Part shown: positions 1-7,700 of the stretch, piece after piece
Numbering within the stretch: position 1 is the stretch's first letter
Layout: every line of letters starts with the position of its first letter
Made by a program: the position numbers and the translations under genes
Source of the DNA: an uncultured Luteimonas sp.
Lineage (GTDB): Bacteria; Pseudomonadota; Gammaproteobacteria; Xanthomonadales; Xanthomonadaceae
Length of the DNA stretch: 64,000 nt
Assembly (NCBI GenBank): GCA_934541015.1
Contig: CAKTDC010000010.1
Span: forward strand, 25,643-89,642
Reading direction: 5' to 3'
Notes under the pieces: generated by a model
Told to the model about the DNA's origin: nothing
Database searches by the model: none
What the model saw: only the letters and a program-made list of their open reading frames with translations

Positions 1-1332
1 GGCGCGGCACTGGCCCAGGCGCACGGGCGCGCGCTGGTGGTCGCGGCCCTGCGCGCGGAGCTGGCGCTGGCGCGCGGCCGGATCCGGGAGGGTGGCAGCG
101 GTGAAGCGCTGGCGGCGATGCTGCCCGGGCGCGTCGCCGCGGCGCTCGAGGCCGGCGCGCTGTCGGGCCTGCGCCCGGTGCTCAACCTCAGCGGCACCGT
201 GCTGCACACCAACCTCGGCCGTGCGCTGCTGGCCGACGAGGCGATCGCCGCGGCCTGCGCGGCGATGGCGCATCCGGTGGCGCTGGAGTTCGAACTGGGG
301 GAGGGCGGGCGCGGGCGCCGCGACGACCACCTGCGCGGGCTGCTGCGCGAGCTGACCGGCGCCGAGGACGCGCTGGTGGTCAACAACAATGCCGCGGCGG
401 TGCTGCTCGCGCTCAACACCTTCGGCCAGGGCCGCGACGCGGTGGTCTCGCGCGGCGAGCTGATCGAGATCGGCGGTGCCTTCCGCATGCCCGACATCAT
501 GGCCCGCGCCGGCACCCGGCTGGTCGAGGTCGGCACCACCAACCGCACCCACGCGCACGACTACGAGGCCGCGCTCGGCGCCGACACCGGCCTGCTGCTC
601 AAGGTGCATACCTCCAACTACCGGATCGAGGGCTTCACCGCCGAAGTCGCCGCGCCGGAGCTGGCGCGGATCGCGCGCGGCGCCGGCGTGCCCCTGCTCA
701 ACGATCTCGGTTCGGGCTCGCTGCTGGACCTGTCCAGGTACGGCCTGCGCCGCGAGCCGACCGTGGCCGAGGCGGTGGCCGAAGGCGCGGACCTGGTCAC
801 CTTCTCCGGCGACAAGCTGCTCGGCGGCGCGCAGGCGGGCTTCATCGTCGGCCGCCGCGAGCTGATCCGCGAGATCGATCGCAATCCGCTGCGCCGCGCG
901 CTGCGGCTGGACAAGATCCGCCTGGCCGCGCTGGAGGCGACCCTGCGCCTGTATCTGGATCCCGACCGCCTGCCGCAGCGGCTGCCGACGCTGCGCCTGC
1001 TCGCGCGCCCGCGGCCCGACATCGCCGCGCAGGCCGAACGGCTCGCACCGCAGGTCGACGCGCTGCTGCGGCCGCACGGGTTCGCCGCCGCCAGCTGCGT
1101 CTGCGACAGCCAGGTCGGCTCCGGCGCGCTGCCGGTCGACACCGTCGCCAGCGCCGGCCTGCGCCTGACCGGCGAAGGCGGCGATGCGCCCGAACGCCTC
1201 GCCGCGCGCCTGCGCGCGCTGGCCGTGCCGGTGGTCGGCCGCATCCGCGATGGCGCCCTGGTGCTCGACCTGCGCTGCCTGGAGGAGGACGAAGCCCTGC
1301 TGTCCTCCCTGGCCGGACTGTCCGCGCCGTGA
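1..1332 (+). CDS. selA: L-seryl-tRNA(Sec) selenium transferase, 5' end cut by window
   Basis: PLP enzyme that converts Ser-tRNA(Sec) to Sec-tRNA(Sec) using selenophosphate. The frame is open from base 1, and the first residues already align with the family's N-terminal region, so the true start lies upstream; about 444 codons are visible against roughly 460 for the family. The family blocks [37 protein letters not shown] and KVHTSNY are present. The PLP lysine sits in FSGDKLLGG (Lys at visible codon 272). The stop overlaps the selB start by 4 bp (GTGA), so the two are co-translated. The family assignment is near certain; only the start is missing. Confidence 0.97.
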   Translation, partial: GAALAQAHGRALVVAALRAELALARGRIREGGSGEALAAMLPGRVAAALEAGALSGLRPVLNLSGTVLHTNLGRALLADEAIAAACAAMAHPVALEFELGEGGRGRRDDHLRGLLRELTGAEDALVVNNNAAAVLLALNTFGQGRDAVVSRGELIEIGGAFRMPDIMARAGTRLVEVGTTNRTHAHDYEAALGADTGLLLKVHTSNYRIEGFTAEVAAPELARIARGAGVPLLNDLGSGSLLDLSRYGLRREPTVAEAVAEGADLVTFSGDKLLGGAQAGFIVGRRELIREIDRNPLRRALRLDKIRLAALEATLRLYLDPDRLPQRLPTLRLLARPRPDIAAQAERLAPQVDALLRPHGFAAASCVCDSQVGSGALPVDTVASAGLRLTGEGGDAPERLAARLRALAVPVVGRIRDGALVLDLRCLEEDEALLSSLAGLSAP

Positions 1333-3251
1333 TCGTCGGCACCGCCGGCCATATCGACCACGGCAAGACCGCGCTGGTGAAGGCGCTTACCGGCGTCGAT
1401 GCCGATCGCCTGGCCGAGGAGAAGGCGCGCGGCATCACCCTTGATCTCGGTTTCGCCTATGCCGACCTCGGCGGCGGCGCGATCACCGGCTTCGTCGACG
1501 TGCCCGGCCACGAGAAGCTGGTGCGCACCATGCTCGCCGGTGCCGGCGGCATCGACTTCGCCCTGCTGGTGGTGGCCGCCGACGACGGCGTGATGCCGCA
1601 GACGCTGGAACACATCGCCATCCTCGACCTGCTCGGCGTGTCGCGCGGCGCGGTGGCGATGACCAAGGCCGATCTGGCCGACGCCGGCCGCCGCGCCGAC
1701 GTTGAGGCGCAGGTGCGCGCGGCGCTGGCCGGCACGGCGCTGGCGGATGCGCCGCTGCTGCCGGTCTCCAGCGTGAGCGGCGAGGGCATCGACGCGCTGC
1801 GCGCGCTGCTGGTGCAGGCCGAAGCGGACACGGCCGCGCGCGATGCCGCCGGTCCGTTCCGTCTCGCGGTCGACCGCAGCTTCACCCTGGCCGGCGCCGG
1901 CACCGTGGTCACCGGCGTGGTCCTGTCCGGCCGGGTGGCGGTGGGCGATGCGGTGGTGATCAGTCCGCTCGGCCTGCCCGCCCGCGTGCGCGGCATCCGC
2001 GCCCAGGACCGCAAGGTGGAGACCGGCTTCGCCGGACAGCGCTGCGCGCTCAACCTGGCGGGCGAGGGCGTGACCCGGGACGCGATCGAGCGCGGCGACG
2101 TGATCCTCTCGCCGGGCCTGCACGCGTCTGCCGACCGCATCGACGCGGTGCTGCGCGTGCTGCCCTCGGAAGCGAAACCGGTCACCACCTGGTTCCCCGT
2201 GCGCCTGCACAGCCATGCGGTCGAGGTCGGGGCGCGCATCGTGCCGCTGGCCGGCGATCTGCGGCCGGGCGAATCGGGCTTCGTGCAGATCGTGCTGGAG
2301 CGGCCGATCGCCGCCGCCGTCGGCGACCGCTACGTGCTGCGCGACACCTCGGCCAGCCGCAGCCTCGGCGGCGGCCATTTCGTCGACCTGCGCGCGCCGT
2401 CGCGCAAGCGCGGAACCCCGGAACGGCTGGTGTGGCTGCAGGCGGCACGCGATCCGCAGGCGGAGGTCGCGCTGGCGCGGCTGCTGGGGGTGGGGCCGGT
2501 CGACCTGCCTGCGTTCCTGCGCGACCGGGCGCTGGGGCCTGAGCAGGCGCAGCGGCTGATCGAAGCAATCGGCGCGCAGGCGCTCGACGGGCTCGCGATC
2601 GCGCCGGCGCAGCTGGCGGCCCTGCGCGACGGCCTGGCCGGCACCCTGGCCGGGTTCCACGAGGCCAATCCGGATCTGGCCGGACTCGGCCGCGAGAAGC
2701 TGCGCCTGTCGCTGCAGCCGCGCCTGCCGAAGGAGGCGTTCCTCGTCTTCCTTCATGACGAGGCGCAGGCGCGCCGCATCGTGCTCGATGGCGCCTTCGT
2801 GCGCCTGCCCGGGCACGAGGTGCGGCTGCTGCCGGAGGACGAGGCGCTGTGGCTGCGCATCCGCCCGCCGCTGCTCGGCGAGGAGCGCTTCCGCCCGCCG
2901 CGGGTGCGCGACTTCGCCCGCGAATTCGACATCGACGAGCGCGAGGTGCGGCGGGTGCTGCGCCTGGTGCAGAAGCTCGGCCTGGTCGACCGGATCGCGC
3001 TCGACCATTTCTTCGATCGCGAGGTGGTGCGCGAGATGGCCGCGATCGTGGCCGACGTGGCGCAGCGCAGCGGCAACGGCTGGTTCACCGCGGCCGAGTT
3101 CCGCGACCGCGTTCACAGCGGCCGCAAGGTCGCGATCCAGATCCTCGACTTCTTCGACACGCTCGGCCTGACCCTGCGCAAGGGCGACCTGCGCCGGATC
3201 AATCCCCATCGCGCCGACCTGTTCGAATCCGCGGCCCCTCCGCTTCCGTAG
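1329..3251 (+). CDS. selB: Selenocysteine-specific elongation factor
   Basis: GTPase that delivers Sec-tRNA(Sec) to UGA codons by binding the SECIS hairpin in the mRNA. The protein has 640 aa, usual for a bacterial SelB. GTP-binding motifs are GHIDHGKT (residues 7-14), DVPGHE (57-62) and TKAD (112-115). EF-Tu-like domains follow, then C-terminal winged helices (about residues 390-640) that bind SECIS in the family. The GTG start overlaps the selA stop. The tRNA-Sec gene lies about 155 bp downstream on the same strand, completing a decoding cluster. Confidence 0.97.
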   Translation: MIVGTAGHIDHGKTALVKALTGVDADRLAEEKARGITLDLGFAYADLGGGAITGFVDVPGHEKLVRTMLAGAGGIDFALLVVAADDGVMPQTLEHIAILDLLGVSRGAVAMTKADLADAGRRADVEAQVRAALAGTALADAPLLPVSSVSGEGIDALRALLVQAEADTAARDAAGPFRLAVDRSFTLAGAGTVVTGVVLSGRVAVGDAVVISPLGLPARVRGIRAQDRKVETGFAGQRCALNLAGEGVTRDAIERGDVILSPGLHASADRIDAVLRVLPSEAKPVTTWFPVRLHSHAVEVGARIVPLAGDLRPGESGFVQIVLERPIAAAVGDRYVLRDTSASRSLGGGHFVDLRAPSRKRGTPERLVWLQAARDPQAEVALARLLGVGPVDLPAFLRDRALGPEQAQRLIEAIGAQALDGLAIAPAQLAALRDGLAGTLAGFHEANPDLAGLGREKLRLSLQPRLPKEAFLVFLHDEAQARRIVLDGAFVRLPGHEVRLLPEDEALWLRIRPPLLGEERFRPPRVRDFAREFDIDEREVRRVLRLVQKLGLVDRIALDHFFDREVVREMAAIVADVAQRSGNGWFTAAEFRDRVHSGRKVAIQILDFFDTLGLTLRKGDLRRINPHRADLFESAAPPLP

Positions 3252-3332
3252 GAGCGCCCTGCCTGCGCGCGGCCGGGTTCCGGTGCGATCCGCCCCCCGG
3301 GCGCCGGACGCCTCCAGCCAGCCGGCGCAATC

Positions 3333-3375
3333 GTCCCCGGCACCATTCGGGGAGCAAATTGTCCCCGGCACCATT
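3333..3375. repeat. 15-bp direct repeat upstream of tRNA-Sec
   Basis: GTCCCCGGCACCATT occurs at 3333-3347 and again at 3361-3375, in the selB to tRNA-Sec gap. The copies are separated by 13 bases. The function is unknown. It resembles a dispersed intergenic repeat rather than coding sequence. Confidence 0.6.
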
Positions 3376-3406
3376 TGCGGAGGAATTGCGGATAATGGCG
3401 GCAGAC

Positions 3407-3502
3407 GGAAGGGATGCGTCCCCGGTGGGGCGGCCGGACTTCAAATCCTGTTGGGGCAGCGAGCCTGTCCCGGGTGGGTTCGACTCCCACTCCCTTCCGC
3501 CA
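3407..3502 (+). tRNA. selC: tRNA-Sec (anticodon TCA)
   Basis: This is a 96-nt selenocysteine tRNA with an encoded CCA. The acceptor stem is 8 bp, GGAAGGGA (3407-3414) pairing with TCCCTTCC (3491-3498), followed by discriminator G3499 and CCA 3500-3502. The T stem is GTGGG/CCCAC around TTCGACT. Anticodon TCA is at 3441-3443 and there is a long variable arm. The 8+5 acceptor/T arrangement and UCA anticodon are diagnostic of bacterial tRNA-Sec. A GATAAT -10-like element sits at 3391-3396. The opposing permease gene ends only 4 bp downstream. Confidence 0.97.
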
Positions 3503-3506
3503 TCGC

Positions 3507-4862
3507 TCAGCCGTCTCCGGTCGCGCGTCCAGCGGCCCCGTGTACAGTGGTCCCCGCCGCCGGCGGGATGGGCGTGCCGCCTGCCGCACGCTTGTGCTGC
3601 GCCCGCCCCAGCCAGATCCCCAGCATCGCCCAGAACAGGGCCAGCGGCACCACCACCGTGACCAGGCCGCCCAGCGCCAGCCCGATGCGGCCGAGCGCGC
3701 CTTCCACCTGGGCGCCGAGCACGTCGCCGGCTCGGTACACGAAGGTGTCGATGAAGGCCTTGGCCTTGTACTTGTCCTCGCGCTCGATCACGGTGAACAG
3801 GGCTTCGCGCGCCGGCCGCGTCAGGCCGCGCTGCACCGCCTTGTTCGCCGCCTCCAGCAGGATCAGCATCGCGAACGAGCCGTAGATCGCCAGGCCGATG
3901 AAGCCCAGCGCGGTCGCCACCGGCAGCGCCGCCAGCGCGAAGGCCAGGCCGAAGCGGCGGATGATGTGGCCGGTCAGGGTGAGCTGCAGCGCGAGCACCG
4001 CGACCTGGGTCCACATGTCGATGTTGCCGAGCAGGCCGGTGCGCGCGTCGAGCCCGCTTTCGGCCGCGGCCACCATCTGCAGCCGGGTGAAGTAGATGAA
4101 GGTGGCCACGACGGTCATCGTCAGCACGTAGCCGGCGATGCCCAGCAGGTAGGGCGAGGAGAACACCGCGCGGAAGCCGGCCCAGGCGCTGCCGCCGATG
4201 CGCTGCGCCTCGCCGGCGGCGGGAACGCCCGCGTCATTCAGGACAGCCGGGCCGCGCGCGGGGCGCGTCCACACCAGCGCCCGGGCCAGCGCGATCGCCA
4301 GGCCGAGGAAGCCGGCCGCGAACAGCAGCAGGCTCGGCGTTCCCAGGGGCTCGGCCAGCCGCGAGGCCAGCCACGGCCCGAAGATCGCGCCCAGCGTGCC
4401 GCCCACGCCGATCAGCGCGAACAGGCGCTTGCCCTGGTCGCTGGAGAAACGGTCTGCGAGCAGCGCCCAGAACACCATGGTCACGAACAGGTTGAACACG
4501 CTGAACCAGACGTAGAACACCTGCCCGCTGCGCGCGCCCACCGCGCCCGGCGCGAACACCAGCAGCCCCCAGAACCCGACCAGGCTGAGCGCGAAGAAAG
4601 CGTAGGTGGCGGAGATGAACTGCAGGCGGCGGAAGCGGCTCACCATCCAGCCGAACACCGGATTGACCAGCAGGGTGACCAGCGCGGTGCCGATGAACAG
4701 CCAGCGCACGCTGTCGATGCCGCGCTCCATGCCCAGGGCGTCGCGCGCCGGCCGCAGCATCATCAGCGCGGTCAGGATGCAGAAGAAGAACAGGCCGGCG
4801 ATCAGCACCGGCGCCAGTTCGCCGCGGCGCAGGTTGAACAGGGTGGAGATCCGGTTGCGCAC
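3507..4862 (-). CDS. MFS / NTP:NDP-exchange-like permease
   Basis: A polytopic inner-membrane protein of about 451 aa with roughly 12 hydrophobic helices. The N-terminal block LRPARDALG resembles bacterial homologues of ATP/ADP (TLC) translocases that are often annotated as MFS or NTP/NDP exchange transporters; the substrate cannot be read from sequence. The start is set at GTG 4862, 11 bp after the stop of the upstream aldo/keto reductase. The open frame continues much further upstream, but that part is antisense-type translation of the reductase. The two genes probably form one operon. Confidence 0.75.
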   Translation of the reverse strand: MRNRISTLFNLRRGELAPVLIAGLFFFCILTALMMLRPARDALGMERGIDSVRWLFIGTALVTLLVNPVFGWMVSRFRRLQFISATYAFFALSLVGFWGLLVFAPGAVGARSGQVFYVWFSVFNLFVTMVFWALLADRFSSDQGKRLFALIGVGGTLGAIFGPWLASRLAEPLGTPSLLLFAAGFLGLAIALARALVWTRPARGPAVLNDAGVPAAGEAQRIGGSAWAGFRAVFSSPYLLGIAGYVLTMTVVATFIYFTRLQMVAAAESGLDARTGLLGNIDMWTQVAVLALQLTLTGHIIRRFGLAFALAALPVATALGFIGLAIYGSFAMLILLEAANKAVQRGLTRPAREALFTVIEREDKYKAKAFIDTFVYRAGDVLGAQVEGALGRIGLALGGLVTVVVPLALFWAMLGIWLGRAQHKRAAGGTPIPPAAGTTVHGAAGRATGDG

Positions 4863-4873
4863 GGCGGGCGGGC

Positions 4874-5851
4874 TCAGGCGAACATCGCGACGAGTTCGGC
4901 CTGCTGCGCCTCGTCGAGCAGCGGCCCCATGCCGCCACGCAGGTTGTCGGCCTGGCGTTCGGGCTTGCCGGTGGCGGGAATAACCACCGTCACCGCCGGA
5001 TGGCTGATGGCGAACTTCAGGAACATCTGCGCCCACGAGGTCACGCCGGCGTCCGCGGCCCACGCCGGCAGCTCGCGCCCGCGCGTGGCGGCGAACAGTC
5101 TGCCGTCGTCGAAGGCGCGGTTGACGATCACCGCGATCCCCAGCTCCTGCGCGACCGGGAAGACCGTCCGAGCGGCCTGCGGCGCATTGACCGAATAGTT
5201 GATCTGCACGAAGTCCGGTCTCTCCGCGCGCATCAGGCGCACGGTCTCGGCGTGGCCGCTTTCGAGGTAGTGGGTGATGCCGACGTACTTCGCCTTGCCC
5301 TGGTCCTTGAGCTCGCGCGCCCAGGGCATGGCCTGGGCCATGTTGCGCAGGTTGTGGACCTGCAGCAGCTCGACCCTGTCGGTGCGCAGGCGGCGCAGGG
5401 AGTCGGCCCACTGGGCTTCGAGCGCGGCCCGGCTGTCGGCGGCGAGCTTGGTGGCGAGGAAGCAGCGCCCGCGCCAGCCGCCTTCTTCCAGCAGCGCGCC
5501 GACCACGTCCTCGGCGTTGGAGTAGTTGGGCGAGGTGTCGATCATGCTGCCGCCGCCGTCGACGAACACTTTCAGCACGTCCTTGAGGGCGCTGAACCCG
5601 GCCGAATCCAGCGGCACCTCGTAGCTGCCCGAGGTGCCCACGCCGATGGCCGGCAGCGATTCGCCGGTGGAGGGAATGGTGCGCATGAGCAGGGCGCCGG
5701 TCAGCGCTACGACATCGGCGATGGCCCCGGTGGGCTTGCCGCGGACGGCGGCGGGATCGGGCCGGTCCTGGCCGCAGGCGGCCAGCGGCGCAAGCGAGAA
5801 ACCGGCGGCGGCAAGCCCGGCGGTGGCGATGAACTCACGGCGGCTGGTCAT
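4874..5851 (-). CDS. Tat-exported aldo/keto reductase
   Basis: 325 aa. The N-terminus carries a twin-arginine signal (TSRREFIATAGLAAAG) followed by a lipobox-like LAAC, so the protein may be a Tat-exported, possibly lipid-anchored, periplasmic oxidoreductase. The body is an AKR-fold NAD(P)H-dependent reductase with YVGITHYL and family blocks around DTSPNYS and VEWAV-type strands. The substrate is unknown. It is probably co-transcribed with the permease at 3507-4862. A paralogue with its own Tat signal lies at 16072-17028. Confidence 0.85.
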   Translation of the reverse strand: MTSRREFIATAGLAAAGFSLAPLAACGQDRPDPAAVRGKPTGAIADVVALTGALLMRTIPSTGESLPAIGVGTSGSYEVPLDSAGFSALKDVLKVFVDGGGSMIDTSPNYSNAEDVVGALLEEGGWRGRCFLATKLAADSRAALEAQWADSLRRLRTDRVELLQVHNLRNMAQAMPWARELKDQGKAKYVGITHYLESGHAETVRLMRAERPDFVQINYSVNAPQAARTVFPVAQELGIAVIVNRAFDDGRLFAATRGRELPAWAADAGVTSWAQMFLKFAISHPAVTVVIPATGKPERQADNLRGGMGPLLDEAQQAELVAMFA

Positions 5852-5948
5852 GCGCGTCTTCGATCAGGGGAAGCGCCGGATCATTGCGCACGATGTGTAG
5901 GGATTTCGTTATGCGGCTGCGCTGCCGGGCAGTGTTTCGTCCCCGGGA

Positions 5949-6656
5949 TCAGGCCAGGCCGATTCCCGGCGCGCGCGCGGCCTCGTCCTGCGCCGCCTGC
6001 TGCGGCTGCTGTTGCTGCTGTTGCCGTGCGTCCAGGTCCTGCCGGTGCCCCTCCACCTGTGCGCTCCACGCCTGCTGGCGGGCGGGGTCGTCGAGCAGCC
6101 GTGCCAGCTGCGTCTGCAGGTCCGCTTCCGGCGGCACCGGAACCTGGTCGTACAGCCCCCCGAACGATGACGAGCCCGGCTGCCGGGCCGGTTCGGGTGC
6201 GCGTGGCGCGTCGGGGCTGGTCCGCTCCCCGCGTTCGAGCTCGCGAATGCTCTCCACCAGCTTGCGCGGCGTCTCGAAGCCCAGGGTGTCGTTGGCGTTG
6301 ACGCGTTCGCCGGTCACGCGCTCCACCGTCTCGCTGGCCCAGGACGCACAGGTGTTGGTGTAGCGCCAGGACACGTTCTCGCCAAGCGCCTCCTGCAGTG
6401 TCTGCAGCTGCGCGTCGTCGAGTTGGTAATAGCGGCTCGCCGCCGCCGGGTAGCCAGCCTCCAGGCCGCGTCGGATGTCGCTGCCCCGGCCATTGTCCGG
6501 AACATTGGGATGATCGTCCGGCCAGAGGCCGAAATACTCGGTATGGCCGTTGCGGGTCACGCTGATCCAGGCGTGGCCGTCGATGAACCGGTTGCCGGAT
6601 CCCTCGGTGTCGGCGCTGACATGGCTGTGTATGCCGAGCACCACCCTGTCGTTCAT
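5949..6656 (-). CDS. Putative permuted papain-like (NlpC/P60-type) hydrolase with Gln-rich tail
   Basis: 235 aa from the ATG at 6656, preceded by GGAAGG at good spacing; a GTG at 6692 would add 12 residues. I recognise no named family with certainty. A conserved-looking block contains DGHAWISV (His28) and later NTCASWASE (Cys103). His before Cys is the order seen in circularly permuted papain-like enzymes. The C-terminus is low complexity and Gln-rich (QQQQQQ, about residues 212-217). There is no signal peptide. A lipoprotein gene lies 51 bp upstream on the same strand. This layout resembles a secreted toxin with a periplasmic immunity lipoprotein, but that is inference. Confidence 0.6.
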   Translation of the reverse strand: MNDRVVLGIHSHVSADTEGSGNRFIDGHAWISVTRNGHTEYFGLWPDDHPNVPDNGRGSDIRRGLEAGYPAAASRYYQLDDAQLQTLQEALGENVSWRYTNTCASWASETVERVTGERVNANDTLGFETPRKLVESIRELERGERTSPDAPRAPEPARQPGSSSFGGLYDQVPVPPEADLQTQLARLLDDPARQQAWSAQVEGHRQDLDARQQQQQQPQQAAQDEAARAPGIGLA

Positions 6657-6707
6657 CGTGTTGCCTTCCGCGGATGCATGAGTCGTGTTCACAGCCGGGC
6701 CGGCGGA

Positions 6708-7121
6708 TCAGGGGTAGATCTGTTGTGATTCGTCGGCGTGGATCATCACGATCCGGTCGCCGTTGAAGGGAATCTTCACCTCGGTCGTGCGGCCTTCGCC
6801 GAGCGCGGTCGCGCTGCGGGCCATGGTGCTGCACTCGCCGCGGATCGGGCAACGATCGATGACCACCTGCAGCTCCCGGCCGCTGGAGCGCCAGGACACG
6901 CCGGCGGCGTAATACATGCTTTCGGGCGGCACCACGAACCGGATCAGCGCTTCGCCGTCCGGCAGTCTTTCGACCACGACCGGCTGCACCGAGGCCATCG
7001 GATAGCTCGCCTTCATGTTTCCTCCAGCGCATGCGGCAATGGAAATGCAGACCAGGGCGCCCGCCAGCGCGCGTGCGACGCGGCAGTCCGCCATTTTGCC
7101 CGATGCGGCATCGACCGCCAT
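6708..7121 (-). CDS. Small lipoprotein, possible partner of the downstream hydrolase
   Basis: 137 aa from ATG 7121, chosen because GGAGGAATC precedes it directly; a second ATG lies at 7094. The hydrophobic stretch LAGALVCISIAACAGG ends in a lipobox (IAAC), predicting a lipid-anchored periplasmic protein. The mature part is a small beta-rich domain with no family I recognise. It ends 51 bp before the putative hydrolase gene, so the two are probably co-expressed. A role as cognate inhibitor is inferred only from this context. Confidence 0.7.
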   Translation of the reverse strand: MAVDAASGKMADCRVARALAGALVCISIAACAGGNMKASYPMASVQPVVVERLPDGEALIRFVVPPESMYYAAGVSWRSSGRELQVVIDRCPIRGECSTMARSATALGEGRTTEVKIPFNGDRIVMIHADESQQIYP

Positions 7122-7442
7122 GATTCCTCCGATGGCGGACGTCCGGCCGCTCTCGACAGCGTGCACGCTACGCTCCCCGGACCGGGGGCGCAATCGCGGC
7201 CGGCATGCCGGGCCCTGTGTCGCCGGCACCATCCCGTGCGCCGGTATCAGCCCGTTCCGGCATCCGAAGTCCATGTTGCCGATGTGGCGAGGAGGAACAT
7301 CTTGCCGGGTGCGCGAAGCACCGGGTCGAACTGCCTCGGGCTGTCGCCGCGCGGGGAGAAGGCGGCTATTGCTGGGCACCACCCGGCCGATGCGCGGCCC
7401 GGGCAACCGGATTCGTGGCTGCTGAGGGTGAGAAGTCGCACC
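7122..7442. other. Intergenic region, no gene seen
   Basis: About 320 bp between two minus-strand genes. Open frames here lack ribosome sites or family signatures. It presumably holds the promoter for the lipoprotein/hydrolase pair, whose SD (GGAGGA) lies at its left edge. No convincing -35/-10 pair was found. Confidence 0.5.
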
Positions 7443-7700
7443 CTACCGCGTCCGTGCGCGGAGCTCCTGGCGGCCGGACTCGGTGAGCAGGACCAGGGTG
7501 CGCGCCCCGTCTTCCGCCGTGCGCACCCACCCGGGCCCCTGGTGGTCGCCAATGGCTTCGTCGCCGATCCAGGACAGGATGCGCAGCAGCACGCTCATGC
7601 GCAGGCCCAGGCGCTTGCACAGTCGCGCGGTGGACACGCCGTCGGGATGCGCCGCCAGCTCGGCCAGCAGCGCATGCAGCAGCGGCGGGTCAATGGACAA
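7443..7700 (-). CDS. Small winged-helix-like protein in the fdhF-fdhD operon
   Basis: 85 aa. The only sensible start is TTG at 7700, just inside the end of the oxidoreductase gene, whose TGA is at 7690-7692; this gives an 11-bp overlap and translational coupling. The helices LLHALLAELAAHPDG and STARLCKRLGLRMSVLLRI, followed by a wing-like hairpin (GPGWV...RTLVLLTESG), suggest a winged helix-turn-helix. It could be a regulator or a small accessory protein of the oxidoreductase. No named family recognised. Confidence 0.65.
   Translation of the reverse strand: MSIDPPLLHALLAELAAHPDGVSTARLCKRLGLRMSVLLRILSWIGDEAIGDHQGPGWVRTAEDGARTLVLLTESGRQELRARTR

Noticed and set aside
618..3374. 918-codon open frame on the minus strand across selA/selB
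   Set aside because: It is antisense to two well-supported genes. Its translation is Arg/Ala/His-rich with no domain, as expected from 70% GC codon bias.
3414..5198. Long plus-strand frame opposite the permease and reductase
   Set aside because: It is low complexity (Gln/Arg/Ala), has no ribosome site, and is antisense to genes with clear domains and signal peptides.
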